From Caproicibacter sp047777415 (GTDB lineage Bacteria; Bacillota; Clostridia; Oscillospirales; Acutalibacteraceae): 64,000 bases of DNA. A model generated the notes under the pieces. It was not told the DNA's origin. It did not search any database and saw nothing but the letters and a program-made list of their open reading frames with translations. Location of the stretch: NCBI GenBank assembly GCA_047777415.1, contig JBKEEO010000001.1:124001-188000 (forward strand). Direction: 5' to 3'. The translations under genes were made by a program, and so were the position numbers. Shown in pieces: positions 8,255-17,835 of this stretch (position 1 is the first letter of the stretch; every line of letters starts with the position of its first letter).

Positions 8255-8617
8255 ATGAATGTGAGATTTTTGCACACAAACTTTACTGTACTGGATCTTG
8301 ACAAAAGTCTGGATTTTTACAATCGCGCACTGGGGTTAAAGGAGGTCAGCCGCAAAACCGCATCGGACGGATCGTTTATTATTGTATTCCTTGGGGACGG
8401 ACAGACCGACTATCGTTTGGAGCTGACATGGTATCGCGACCGCAAAGAACCGTACAATCTGGGCGACAATGAAATTCATCTGGCCGTACAAGTTCCGGAC
8501 AAAAAAGCAGCGTATGCCCTGCACAAAGAAATGGGCTGCATCTGCTATGAAAATCACGATATGGATCTCTATTTTATTTCCGACCCGGACGGCTACTGGA
8601 TCGAGATTCTGGACTGA
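8255..8617 (+). CDS. Glyoxalase I-fold (VOC) protein, lactoylglutathione lyase-like
   Basis: 120 residues, a complete two-module VOC protein. The putative metal ligands are all present in the order of glyoxalase I: His7 (RFLHTNF), Glu56 (YRLELTWY), His75 (NEIHLAVQV) and Glu117 (WIEILD). FISDPDGYWIEILD is the family signature. Clostridia generally lack glutathione, so the thiol substrate is uncertain and detoxification of methylglyoxal or another aldehyde is only inferred. ATG 8255 has TGGAGG eight nt upstream. It is followed by sbcD after 4 nt, indicating an operon with sbcDC. Confidence 0.85.
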   Translation: MNVRFLHTNFTVLDLDKSLDFYNRALGLKEVSRKTASDGSFIIVFLGDGQTDYRLELTWYRDRKEPYNLGDNEIHLAVQVPDKKAAYALHKEMGCICYENHDMDLYFISDPDGYWIEILD

Positions 8618-8621
8618 TACG

Positions 8622-9773
8622 ATGAAACTGCTTCACCTTTCCGACCTGCACATCGGCAAGAGAGTTTGTGAATTCAACCTTTTGGAGGATCAGCGTTTTA
8701 TTTTGGAACAGATTTTGGGCATTGCGAAGGAAGTTCGCCCGGACGCTGTGTTGATTGCAGGAGATCTCTATGACCGAAACATTCCGTCCGGTGAGGCTGT
8801 AACACTGCTGGATGATTTTCTAACCGAACTTGTCGCACGGGAAATTCCGGTATTCGCCATCAGCGGCAACCACGATTCTCCGGAGCGGCTGGATTTTGGC
8901 AGCCGCATCATGCGCAAAAACAACGTGACCATTGCGGGAAGTTTTCAAGGAAACATGCCCCATTGTATCCTTACCGACCGCTATGGTTCCGTACATATTT
9001 ATCTTTTGCCGTTTCTGCGCCCCGCCGCAGCACAGCGTTTCTTTGAAAAAGACTGTATAGATTCCTATGACAGTGCCATCCGTGCAGCGATTGCAACCGC
9101 TTCACCATCGCCGAATGAACGCAATATTCTTGTTGCACATCAGTTCGTGGTAAACGGCTCTGTGGAGCCTGAACGGTGCGAAAGCGAAACGATTTCCGTT
9201 GGCGGCTTAGACAGTGTAGACATTTCTGCGTTTGACTGTTTTGACTATGTTGCACTTGGTCACCTGCACGGCCCCCAACAAATCGGGCGGCCTTCAATTC
9301 GATACGCCGGGTCACCCTTAAAATACTCTTTTTCAGAAACTCGGCAGAAAAAGAGCGTCACCGTGGTGGAACTGTTTGAGAAAGGCAATTTGGAAATTTC
9401 CCAAATTCCGCTAACACCATTAAGAGATATGCGGGAAATCCGCGGACCGATTGCGGAACTGACCGCGAAGGAAAACACAGAGGGTACAAACCGTGAGGAT
9501 TACATCCGTGCGGTATTAACGGATGAAAAGGAAATCGCGGATGCGGCCGGAAAACTGCGCGCCGTGTATCCAAACCTCATGCGGATTGATTTTGAAAACA
9601 TGCGAACCAACACTGTGAACACCGGAACTGCAGCATCCGGCGACCCTTCCCGCAGGACACCAATGGATTTGTTTGAAGATTTTTACTTTGACCGCTGCGG
9701 TGCTGAGATGACCGAACAGGAGCGAGAAATCATGAAGGAAATTATTGAGCAAGCCGGGGAGGAATCCGTATGA
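8622..9773 (+). CDS. sbcD: Exonuclease SbcD, Mre11-like nuclease subunit
   Basis: 383 residues. Calcineurin-like phosphoesterase motifs in order: LLHLSDLHIG (Asp8, His10), LIAGDLYDR, FAISGNHDSPERL, LVAHQFV and YVALGHLHGPQ. With SbcC it forms the ATP-dependent nuclease that opens hairpins and protein-blocked DNA ends. The open frame reaches further upstream through the glyoxalase gene, but ATG 8622 gives the canonical MKLLHLSDLHIG start. The stop overlaps the sbcC start by ATGA at 9770-9773, so translation is coupled. Confidence 0.93.
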   Translation: MKLLHLSDLHIGKRVCEFNLLEDQRFILEQILGIAKEVRPDAVLIAGDLYDRNIPSGEAVTLLDDFLTELVAREIPVFAISGNHDSPERLDFGSRIMRKNNVTIAGSFQGNMPHCILTDRYGSVHIYLLPFLRPAAAQRFFEKDCIDSYDSAIRAAIATASPSPNERNILVAHQFVVNGSVEPERCESETISVGGLDSVDISAFDCFDYVALGHLHGPQQIGRPSIRYAGSPLKYSFSETRQKKSVTVVELFEKGNLEISQIPLTPLRDMREIRGPIAELTAKENTEGTNREDYIRAVLTDEKEIADAAGKLRAVYPNLMRIDFENMRTNTVNTGTAASGDPSRRTPMDLFEDFYFDRCGAEMTEQEREIMKEIIEQAGEESV

Positions 9774-12700
9774 AGCCCCTAAATCTTGTCATCAGTGCGT
9801 TTGGCCCTTATGCCGGACGTGTGGAACTGCCCTTGCGGGAACTTGGCTCCGGCGGACTATTCCTCATCTGCGGGGACACCGGCGCGGGCAAGACCACTAT
9901 TTTCGACGCGATTTCTTTCGCCCTGTTCGGAGAAGTCAGTGGTTCCACCCGAACCGTGGATACTCTGCGCAGTAATTTTGCCGCACCGGAAACCAAAACT
10001 TTTGTGGAACTTTTGTTTTCACATGCCGGGAAGGAATATCGTGTTCTGCGCAATCCGCGCTACCGCCGTCCAAAGAAAAACGGCAATGGCGAAACCACAG
10101 AAAATGCCAACGCCGTTCTGACTATGCCGGACGGATCCGTTCAAACGGGAAGCACCCACGTCACACAGGAGATCAATCGCCTGCTAGGCATTGACCATCG
10201 GCAGTTTAAGCAGGTCGCCATGATTGCACAAGGAGAATTTCTGGCTCTCTTGCTCGCGGAAAGCACCGAACGGGCGGAAATCTTTCGCCGTGTGTTTTCC
10301 ACCGATCTGTTCCGCCGCATGGAAGAACTGCTGAAAGAACGGGAACTTCAGCTCAAACGCAGCTGGGAGGAACAGGCGCGCAGTATTCTGCAGGACGCCG
10401 CGCTGATTCGTGCCGAACAAAACAGTCCCCTCGAAAAAAATCTCTCCGCCTGCATAGAAGACGGAGATATTAATCAGGTTCCACAGCTTCTTGAAGTGCT
10501 TACAGCAGCGAATAAAGAAGATGCACGAGCGGTAAAATCCGCAGAAGCCGAACTCGCCGATTATCGGACAAAAACAGACAATCTCATTGCAGCACTTACC
10601 GCTGCACGTCAAACGGCGAAGGCATTTCGCGCGCTGGAACAATCCAAAAAGCATTGGGAAGAATTGCTGAAGCGTCAACAAGAGATGGAACATCAGGCAA
10701 AAGTCCTGCACGCCGCGGAACAAGCTGAAGCGCGTGTAACTCCCGCCCGCCAGTCGTTCCTACGCGAAAAAAACGCAGTCCGCAAACTGGAAGAAAACAT
10801 TGCCGCTCTTGAGAAAAAGATTTCAGAGGCGAACAATTCCCTTGAAGAGCTAAAATCAGCGTTAGAGGAAGAACAGGCGAAGGAATCGGAGCGTGAACAT
10901 CTCACCGGAGAGATCCGCTCTCTTACTGATGCGCTTTCCGGATACGCCAAAGCGAAAACTTTGGAAGAGCAGGTTCGCAAATTGGAACAATCCTATCAAG
11001 CACAGGAGAAAAAACTTTCTGAGTTAAATGCGAAACTAAAAGAGCTTGCAGAGCAGCGCGAGCAGCTTCGTAAGGAACTAAATACACTGGAAAACGCAGA
11101 AGTAGAGCACCTCACCTACAAAACAGCGGTGGAAACAGCACGCAAGACCTGTGATACCCTCTGCGGAATTTTAGATTCTATTGAAAACATTAAAAAACTC
11201 ATCCATGAATATAAGGGCATGAAAAATAAATATCTGGCAGAGGAACGTTCTTACCGAGAAGCAAAAGCCGCCTACAACACAGCCGAACAATCCTTTTTGC
11301 GTCAGCAGGCCGGCATACTGGCCTCCTCGCTGAACGACGGGGTTCCCTGCCCTGTGTGCGGCTCAATCCATCATCCCAATCCTGCTAAGCTGACCGATTC
11401 CGCAGTATCGGAAGAAAAGCTGCGGAAACTGAAAGACAATTGTGACCGGCTGCATGATGTTCTCGAATCATCCGGTCTTAAGCTAAAAGCCTCTGAGACC
11501 CGCATTCTGTCCGACCGTGAGAATCTTCGGAAAACCGTGGACAACCTGCTCGGCAATATCACGGGGGATGAAAATGTACAAACTTTGGAACGCCGCGTGC
11601 GCGATGCCCTTACGCAGGCAGAGATGAATCAAAAGCAAGCTTCGGAAAAACTGAAACTCCAAGAAAAACGGTGCCGCAGGAAGGCAGAGTGTTCCGAACA
11701 GCTGCGCGTCGCAGAAGACACCATTGCCGCAGGTAATCGAGAATTGGAAACACTAAATGAAAAGAAAAACAGCCTTTTCGAATCCCTGCAAGCAAAACGC
11801 GCCGAAGCGGCAGCAGCCCGCGATGGCCTCCCCTGTGCCACGGAACAAGAAGCGCGTCAGAAACTTGCAGAACTAAAAGACAAGCTCAGCAGTATGAAAC
11901 AGGCACTTCAAAAGGCAGAGAACGAGTACCGCGCCCGCCTTACGGAACGCGACAGCGCAGCGGCGGTGCTTGGGGATAATCGAAAAAAATTGGAAGCGGC
12001 CCGCAGTCAAGCGCAAGAACTGGAACAAGAGTACCTGCTTCGCCTGACGGAAGCCGGTTTTCAATCCGAAGAGGAATATCTGGCTTGTGTTCTCCCCCAT
12101 GAGAAAATCGAGGCTTTGCGTCAAAGCCAGGAAGAGTATCGAAATGACCGAACATGCACCCAAAATACAATTCGACATTTAGAGGCAGAAACGGCCGGAA
12201 AAACACCTGCAGATATCACCGCATTAGAACAGAAACTGGCACAGCAGCAACAGGAACAGCAAACAAAGGAAACCGCTTTTCATGCACTTTCTTCTCGCTT
12301 GGAAAACAATCTGGGCATTGAACGGCGAATGGTTGCCGCAATGAAAAGCCGAAAGAAACTGGAAGAGGAATATGCGTGCGTCCGCGGCCTCTCCCGAACG
12401 GCCAACGGAGAGCAAAAGGGAAAACAAAGGCTGGATTTTGAACTCTATGTGCAGGCAGCGTATTTTACTCGCGTGCTGGAACAGGCCAACCAACGCCTTG
12501 CCGCCATGACAAACGGAAGATATGTTCTTTTGCGGCGCCAAAATCCAACCGATCTGCGCTCCCGGTCCGGTCTGGAAATAGATGTTTTGGACAACTACAA
12601 CGGCAAAACGCGCGATGTACGCTCCTTGTCCGGCGGAGAATCCTTCAAAGCATCTCTCGCGCTTGCGCTCGGTCTTTCGGATGTCGTCCAAAGTTTTGCA

Positions 12701-12916
12701 GGTGGTGTTCGCATTGATACGATGTTCATTGATGAGGGATTCGGTTCCTTAGACGAAGAATCGCGCCGGCAAGCCATAGCAACCCTTGCAGGCCTTGCAG
12801 AAGGAAACCGTCTGGTAGGCATCATTTCCCATGTGGCGGAATTGCGTGAGCAAATTGATCGGCAAATTATTATACAAAAAGGAGTAACCGGAAGCAAAAT
12901 ACAAATTGTAAAATAA
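9770..12916 (+). CDS. sbcC: Exonuclease SbcC, Rad50-like ATPase subunit
   Basis: 1048 residues. Walker A GDTGAGKTT at residues 35-43, then two long coiled-coil arms rich in Glu, Lys, Gln and Ala, joined at the zinc hook CPVC (Cys527 and Cys530), and at the C-terminus the ABC signature SLSGGESFKASLALALGL and Walker B MFIDEGFGSLDEES. It binds DNA ends and drives SbcD nuclease by ATP hydrolysis. The size is typical for the family. The reading frame is intact. Downstream of the stop, an IS30-type element separates the gene from the next strong terminator. Confidence 0.95.
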   Translation: MKPLNLVISAFGPYAGRVELPLRELGSGGLFLICGDTGAGKTTIFDAISFALFGEVSGSTRTVDTLRSNFAAPETKTFVELLFSHAGKEYRVLRNPRYRRPKKNGNGETTENANAVLTMPDGSVQTGSTHVTQEINRLLGIDHRQFKQVAMIAQGEFLALLLAESTERAEIFRRVFSTDLFRRMEELLKERELQLKRSWEEQARSILQDAALIRAEQNSPLEKNLSACIEDGDINQVPQLLEVLTAANKEDARAVKSAEAELADYRTKTDNLIAALTAARQTAKAFRALEQSKKHWEELLKRQQEMEHQAKVLHAAEQAEARVTPARQSFLREKNAVRKLEENIAALEKKISEANNSLEELKSALEEEQAKESEREHLTGEIRSLTDALSGYAKAKTLEEQVRKLEQSYQAQEKKLSELNAKLKELAEQREQLRKELNTLENAEVEHLTYKTAVETARKTCDTLCGILDSIENIKKLIHEYKGMKNKYLAEERSYREAKAAYNTAEQSFLRQQAGILASSLNDGVPCPVCGSIHHPNPAKLTDSAVSEEKLRKLKDNCDRLHDVLESSGLKLKASETRILSDRENLRKTVDNLLGNITGDENVQTLERRVRDALTQAEMNQKQASEKLKLQEKRCRRKAECSEQLRVAEDTIAAGNRELETLNEKKNSLFESLQAKRAEAAAARDGLPCATEQEARQKLAELKDKLSSMKQALQKAENEYRARLTERDSAAAVLGDNRKKLEAARSQAQELEQEYLLRLTEAGFQSEEEYLACVLPHEKIEALRQSQEEYRNDRTCTQNTIRHLEAETAGKTPADITALEQKLAQQQQEQQTKETAFHALSSRLENNLGIERRMVAAMKSRKKLEEEYACVRGLSRTANGEQKGKQRLDFELYVQAAYFTRVLEQANQRLAAMTNGRYVLLRRQNPTDLRSRSGLEIDVLDNYNGKTRDVRSLSGGESFKASLALALGLSDVVQSFAGGVRIDTMFIDEGFGSLDEESRRQAIATLAGLAEGNRLVGIISHVAELREQIDRQIIIQKGVTGSKIQIVK

Positions 12917-13048
12917 TTTTGTTATAAAGTCGTGTTATGTGCTCCAGGATGCTTTCATTCGTTGAAATTTCTCTAAGCCAATTGAATAGACTTTTCTATG
13001 GGAATTTATATAACAAATCGTATTTTATTTATAGTTGTATACAATTAG

Positions 13049-13104
13049 TTATTGTTTTTAATTGCTCTGTTTGGAAAAAAACAGAAAAACTTAAATTGCA
13101 ATAA
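13049..13104. repeat. Nested inverted repeat downstream of sbcC
   Basis: TTATTG (13049-13054) pairs with CAATAA (13099-13104) and inside it CTGTTT (13067-13072) with AAACAG (13079-13084). It lies in the 207-nt gap between sbcC and the IS30 element, which otherwise shows no gene. It may be a weak transcript end for sbcC. Confidence 0.3.
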
Positions 13105-13123
13105 CAAATTGAACACTTTCACT

Positions 13124-14236
13124 GGATAAAGTTATCTACGGGTTTAAAGTATAAATTCTGTCCAGTTGAGCATCAAACAGTTCCTCAGGGGTCTGATAAC
13201 CTAATCGTTTCCTAGGCGTGGCGTTTATCTCGTCTGCAAACATTAAGATTTGTTCGGCGGTAAAGCCATTGATGGAGCGACCCTTTGGGATATATTTTCG
13301 TAGTATGCGATTGGTCCTCTCATTTACAGGTCGTTCCCAAGCAGAATAGGGATGAGCAAAGTAGATTGCCGTGCCTAGTTCTTCAAAGGCTGAAAATGCC
13401 GCAAACTCACTGCCGTTATCTGTGGTAATACTGCGAAACACCTGCGAAAATTTCTCGCCATACTGTTCCTTTAGCTGTTCCATGGCACTGGCAACACCGG
13501 TGGTTGTTTTGCCGTCAATTCGAATTGAAAGATAATATCCTGTCAGGCGCTCTACAATGGTAAATACAGCTGCCTCACCGCTTCTTTTTCGGCCCAGTAC
13601 CGTATCAGATTCCCAGTGTCCAAATGTGTTTCGCTCTGCTGCCTCAGGTGGCCGCCAATCAATGGATTTCCCATTGATACGCTTAGAAAGCCGTGGTTTT
13701 CTGCGAGAATGCCTATTTAATACCTCAGGAAGTTCAAATAGCGTGAGCGGTAATTCCCCTTTCCACAGCATATGATATAGAGTTTTTGTACATGGGATTT
13801 CCTTGGCTGGAAAACGATGTTCGCTTCGGGCCCGCCCTACGCACTCATCAAAAGACCAATTATGCTTACGAACCTTTTTAACCATCCAACGGATGAAGTC
13901 GGAGTTCCTGGATACCGTTCTAGGGCGATGGCAACGACTGCGATTCGCTTTGTAGACTGCAGCTCCACGTTTGGCTGAGTAGCCGGGTTTGCGACCTCGG
14001 CCGGAGTATTCCGGTGTGCCACGTCGTAGTTCATAGCCCACGGTAGAGGGGCTGCAATTGATTGCGCTAGCAATCTTTCGATTGCTAAATCCCATCTTCT
14101 TTAACTGTTGGATTGCGCCACGCTCTTCTGCTTTAAGATGCTGTCCCCTCTTGCGTTCTTCGATCTTTATGATAGAATGGTTCTTGTCCATAGTGTTCAG
14201 GCCTTTCTGTCAAGATTGAGAGTGGTAACTTTATCC
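13124..14236. mobile_element. IS30-family insertion sequence, apparently complete
   Basis: About 1.1 kb. Inverted repeats GGATAAAGTTA at 13124-13134 and its complement at 14226-14236 flank one intact transposase on the minus strand. The exact outer ends and the short target duplication typical of IS30 elements could not be fixed by eye. Confidence 0.8.
13136..14191 (-). CDS. IS30-family transposase
   Basis: 351 residues with no frameshift. The N-terminus has a helix-turn-helix typical of IS30: EERGAIQQLKKMGFSNRKIASAINCSPSTVGYELRRGT. The integrase core shows the acidic triad context: HWESDTVLG (first Asp), SITTDNGSEF (second Asp) and PVNERTNRILRKYIPKG (Glu). The protein cuts and joins DNA ends of its own element. 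The gene fills almost the entire space between the inverted repeats, and its stop lies next to the left repeat. An intact frame and repeats suggest recent arrival or continuing activity. Confidence 0.92.
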   Translation of the reverse strand: MDKNHSIIKIEERKRGQHLKAEERGAIQQLKKMGFSNRKIASAINCSPSTVGYELRRGTPEYSGRGRKPGYSAKRGAAVYKANRSRCHRPRTVSRNSDFIRWMVKKVRKHNWSFDECVGRARSEHRFPAKEIPCTKTLYHMLWKGELPLTLFELPEVLNRHSRRKPRLSKRINGKSIDWRPPEAAERNTFGHWESDTVLGRKRSGEAAVFTIVERLTGYYLSIRIDGKTTTGVASAMEQLKEQYGEKFSQVFRSITTDNGSEFAAFSAFEELGTAIYFAHPYSAWERPVNERTNRILRKYIPKGRSINGFTAEQILMFADEINATPRKRLGYQTPEELFDAQLDRIYTLNP

Positions 14237-14307
14237 TAACAGTTCCCTGTGCGCTATGGAATCTTTTTATGTGTTCAATTTGATTTTACAATCTACCAAA
14301 AACAGAA

Positions 14308-14343
14308 AAAACGGTTGCACCTATATTTGGTGCAGCCGTTTTG
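14308..14343. terminator. Bidirectional terminator
   Basis: AAAACGGTTGCACC and GGTGCAGCCGTTTT form a 14-bp stem with one G-U pair around a 7-nt loop. T-rich tails follow on both strands. It ends the metallo-beta-lactamase-fold gene (minus) and was probably also the original terminator for plus-strand transcription from sbcDC before the IS30 insertion. Confidence 0.85.
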
Positions 14344-14358
14344 GTTTTTTCTTGGGAC

Positions 14359-15090
14359 TTATTCTGTCGTTACATCAGAATATGTCATACTATCCCCTCG
14401 GTTGCGATAAAACAAGAGTCTGTCCTTCCAAACAGCAAACTCCGGGTTGTCCATCAAAGATTCATAAAATTCCGTGTGACCAAATGAATGCATGGGCACA
14501 ACGGCTTTTGCGCCGATCGTTTTCATAAAATAATTAAAACCGAGCAGCGCATTTTTCTCTTGCCGCGGGTCAACCGTTAGAAATGCAATATCTATATCCT
14601 CACCGCGCAGCGTGTCAACTTGTTCCCGATATCTGCGGCCCATGTCTTCGTTGAACTCCTGGAGTTCACCCTCCCAGTGCCACCAGTTCAGGTCACCGGC
14701 ATGGTACACACACAGTCCGTCCACGTGAATGAGAAACGCAACACCGAGATCCGTTGACTCGAGTGCATGAACGGTTAAATCACCCAAATCGAGCGTTTCT
14801 CCGGGAGCGATTTTCAGCGCATCCTCCGGCGGATGAATTTCATCAGCAAGGACATAGCGGATATTGGAAATCGATTTTCTCCAGCTGAATATTTTGGGAC
14901 TGTAATGGTCCGGATGACTATGGGACGAAAACACAACCACATTTTTGTCGCGGATTTCATCCGGATCGACAACGCCTTTTGAAAATCCACTGCCCTTGGG
15001 CGTATCAAGATAATAATCGAAAATCAAAAAATGTTCTTCCGTTTGAAGTGAAAAACTGCTGTGATGCAAATATCGAATGACAGCTTTCAT
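14359..15090 (-). CDS. Metallo-beta-lactamase-fold metal-dependent hydrolase (UlaG-like)
   Basis: 243 residues. SSHSHPDHYSP gives the HxHxDH metal motif (His57, His59, Asp61, His62), with later ligands in VYHAGDLNWWHW and VVPMHSFGH. The compact form without long insertions resembles the UlaG-like/YtkL group of cytosolic hydrolases. Substrate unknown. Start ATG 15090 has GGGGAAG a few nt upstream; the frame continues upstream to 15147 without an RBS. The gene is 57 nt downstream of the P-type ATPase on the same strand, so it may be co-transcribed under the manganese riboswitch, which is an inference. Confidence 0.85.
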   Translation of the reverse strand: MKAVIRYLHHSSFSLQTEEHFLIFDYYLDTPKGSGFSKGVVDPDEIRDKNVVVFSSHSHPDHYSPKIFSWRKSISNIRYVLADEIHPPEDALKIAPGETLDLGDLTVHALESTDLGVAFLIHVDGLCVYHAGDLNWWHWEGELQEFNEDMGRRYREQVDTLRGEDIDIAFLTVDPRQEKNALLGFNYFMKTIGAKAVVPMHSFGHTEFYESLMDNPEFAVWKDRLLFYRNRGDSMTYSDVTTE

Positions 15091-15147
15091 CAGTACTTCC
15101 CCTTTTTCTTTATTATTTATTATATCATAGCGCGCAATCCGGAACAA

Positions 15148-17742
15148 TCAGCATCCAAAGCGGCGCTGAACCGCCTTGACCACCTCCACAATCGGCAAAA
15201 TCAGCAATGCAAGACCAATTGAAGTGAGATACTGCATGGCATTAAGCGATTGCAACGAAAAAGCAAAAGAAAGAAAAGGAATCTCCACCATGGCGAACGT
15301 GAGCAGCAAGGATATTAGCATAGTACCCAGCAACGTTTTATTCTGCTGCCTCAAAAAAATCACGGAACCCCTGCGTGAACGCAGATTGAAGGAATGAAAA
15401 ATTTCGCTCATCGACAACGTCACAAATGCCATGGTCGTACCGATATCCGCGCTGCTCAAACTGCCTACCCCATAAGCTGCAAGAGTCAGAATAGTAACGA
15501 CAGCACCTTGATAAAACACATCCATACCTAGCCCGTTTGCAAATAAACTCTCTTTCCTGCCGCGCGGCGGCTGATCCATAATGCCGCGTTCCTCCCGTTC
15601 CATGCCGAGTGCCACTGCGGGCAAACTGTCCGTAATCAAATTAATCCACAGAAGATGAATGGGACGGAACAAGGAAAATCCAAGCAAAGTCGCGGTGAAA
15701 ATAGACATCACTTCACTCATGTTGGAAGAAAGCAGAAACTGGATGGTTTTTAGAATGTTGTCATAGATTCTTCTGCCTTCTCTCACCGCATAAACAATGG
15801 TGGCAAAGTTATCATCGGCCAACACCATATCCGCAGCATTTTTCGTCACATCCGTACCTGTAATGCCCATTCCAACGCCGATATCCGCTGTTTTAAGTGC
15901 GGGCGCGTCATTCACTCCGTCCCCTGTCATGGCTGTCACCAAACCATGTTCCTTTAGTGCACGGACAATTCTGACCTTATGTTCCGGCTGAACCCTCGCA
16001 TAAACACTGCACTGCATCACAGTCTGCTTGAGTTCCTCGTCGGAAAGACGTTCCAGTTCGCTGCCGGTAAGCACCGTTTCCGCATTGTCACCAATTCCAA
16101 TTTGCGAAGCGATAGCTGCTGCAGTAATCTTGTGGTCACCGGTAATCATAATCGGACGGATTCCGGCACGCCGACATTCCCGAACGGCATCCACCGCTTC
16201 TTCCCGAACGGGGTCAATCATTCCGACAAGGCCAAGAAAGGTCAATCCGGTTTCCAGCTTCTCCGGGGATAAATCCTCCGGCAGATCAGAAAGCGGCTTC
16301 TGTGCAACAGCCAAAACACGCAGGGCACGGTTCGCCATACCACGGTTTGCGTCCGATATTTTTCGGCGTAGTTCATCCGTCATGGGAACAGATGTGCCAT
16401 TTAACATCATCGTATCGCATCGCTTTAGAATTTCATCCGGCGCACCTTTTGTATACTGCATATATCCGCCGTCCGGCAAAGCGTGTAAAGTGCTCATCAT
16501 CTTGCGCATGGAATCGAATGGTGCCTCGCCCCGGCGGGGAAAATCAGCTTCCAGTTTATTCTTGTCCAGTCCCTCTTTCAGCGCAAAAGCAACCAACGCA
16601 TTTTCGGTCGGTTCTCCGACGATTTCCCCGGTTTTCGAATTGAGGCGGGAATCACTGCACAAGGCGAAAGCCCGGGGCAGCAAGCCGCGTTCCCCGAACA
16701 AATCCACAACCGTCATTTTGTTCTGCGTCAATGTTCCGGTTTTGTCCGTACAGATAACTTGTGTACATCCCAGTGTTTCCACCGCGGTCAATTTTCGGAT
16801 AATGGCGCTGTGAGCTGACATCTTGGAAACCCCAATGGAAAGCACAATGGTCACGACTGCCGCAAGTCCCTCCGGGACGGCGGCAACAGCAAGGCTCACC
16901 GCAAGCAAAAAGGAATCTAATATTGCTTGGGAGCTGTAATCATGATGAGTAAGCAGGTTGAATACAAACACAAACGCGCAAATACCAAGCACGCCGATGC
17001 TTAAAATTCGGCTCAGCTGGTTTAATCGCTGTTGAAGCGGCGTTTCCCCTTCTTTTGCTTTTGAGAGCGTATCCGCAATTTTTCCCATCTCGGTTTCCAT
17101 GCCGGTTGCAGTAACAACCCCACTTCCGCGCCCGTAAACAACACTGCCGCCTAAATAGGCCATATTGGTACGGTCGCCAAGCGGAACAGAGCCGTGATCC
17201 GAGGCTTGAAGCGCTTGCGTAGTCTTTTCCACAGGAACAGATTCTCCGGTTAGCGCCGCTTCTTCTATTTTGAGTGATGCCGATTCCAGCAGGCGAAGAT
17301 CCGCAGGAACGGCATCCCCCGCCTCAAGCAAAACGATATCGCCTTTCACCAATTCTTCCGACGGAATGGAAACAACCTCTCCGCCGCGCCTCACTTTGGC
17401 GTGAGAAACGGTCATATTTTGCAGAGCCTCAATGGCTTTTTCGGATTTGCTTTCCTGCACGATACCGAGAATGGAATTCAGCACAACAACAAATAAAATG
17501 ACGGCAGCATCAACCGCTTCCTCCATCAGCCCGGAAATAAGGGCAGCGGCCAACAAAATAATAATCATCGGATTTAAAAGCTGCTCTTTGAGCCGTTCAA
17601 GCAAAGATTTTTTCTCGTCGTCCTTCAGACGATTTGGTCCCCACTGCTCCAGCCGGTGCTGCGCCTCTTGAGCTGTAAGACCTTCCGTTGAGCTGTCCAA
17701 ATCCTTCAAAACGTAAGCAGAGTCCTTTAAGTATTCTTCCAA
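15148..17742 (-). CDS. P-type cation ATPase, PMR1/SERCA-like; predicted Mn2+/Ca2+ exporter
   Basis: 864 residues. N-terminal cation ATPase domain (GLTAQEAQHRLEQWGPN), actuator motif LTGESVPVEK, phosphorylation motif CTDKTGTLTQNK (Asp333), hinge TGDGVNDAPALKTADIGVGMG, and about ten membrane segments with AAVPEGLAAVV in M4 and the C-terminal cation ATPase domain. By sequence it would be labelled a Ca2+-transporting ATPase. The yybP-ykoY manganese riboswitch in its leader argues that Mn2+ efflux is at least one physiological role, as for other riboswitch-controlled members of this family. Start TTG 17742 has AGGAGG at 17750-17755, 7 nt upstream. Confidence 0.93.
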   Translation of the reverse strand: MEEYLKDSAYVLKDLDSSTEGLTAQEAQHRLEQWGPNRLKDDEKKSLLERLKEQLLNPMIIILLAAALISGLMEEAVDAAVILFVVVLNSILGIVQESKSEKAIEALQNMTVSHAKVRRGGEVVSIPSEELVKGDIVLLEAGDAVPADLRLLESASLKIEEAALTGESVPVEKTTQALQASDHGSVPLGDRTNMAYLGGSVVYGRGSGVVTATGMETEMGKIADTLSKAKEGETPLQQRLNQLSRILSIGVLGICAFVFVFNLLTHHDYSSQAILDSFLLAVSLAVAAVPEGLAAVVTIVLSIGVSKMSAHSAIIRKLTAVETLGCTQVICTDKTGTLTQNKMTVVDLFGERGLLPRAFALCSDSRLNSKTGEIVGEPTENALVAFALKEGLDKNKLEADFPRRGEAPFDSMRKMMSTLHALPDGGYMQYTKGAPDEILKRCDTMMLNGTSVPMTDELRRKISDANRGMANRALRVLAVAQKPLSDLPEDLSPEKLETGLTFLGLVGMIDPVREEAVDAVRECRRAGIRPIMITGDHKITAAAIASQIGIGDNAETVLTGSELERLSDEELKQTVMQCSVYARVQPEHKVRIVRALKEHGLVTAMTGDGVNDAPALKTADIGVGMGITGTDVTKNAADMVLADDNFATIVYAVREGRRIYDNILKTIQFLLSSNMSEVMSIFTATLLGFSLFRPIHLLWINLITDSLPAVALGMEREERGIMDQPPRGRKESLFANGLGMDVFYQGAVVTILTLAAYGVGSLSSADIGTTMAFVTLSMSEIFHSFNLRSRRGSVIFLRQQNKTLLGTMLISLLLTFAMVEIPFLSFAFSLQSLNAMQYLTSIGLALLILPIVEVVKAVQRRFGC

Positions 17743-17835
17743 GGCAGTTCCTCCTTTGCCATTGATTTTATTCTTATGTTACCCTGTTTCTCAAGCAAAT
17801 TCATATTCCCCTCTCTTGTTTGCCGCAACAGTTAG

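Noticed and set aside
10184..10723. 179-residue minus-strand frame inside sbcC
   Set aside because: Low-complexity antisense of the coiled coil; no RBS or motif.
13105..14282. Outer repeat CAAATTGAACAC (13105 onward) and its complement (to 14282) as possible IS30 ends
   Set aside because: Distances to the clear GGATAAAGTTA repeats are unequal (about 8 and 34 nt), so these are not used as element ends, though they remain curious.
16028..16813. 261-residue plus-strand frame opposite the ATPase
   Set aside because: Serine/arginine-rich shadow of a strongly supported P-type ATPase.
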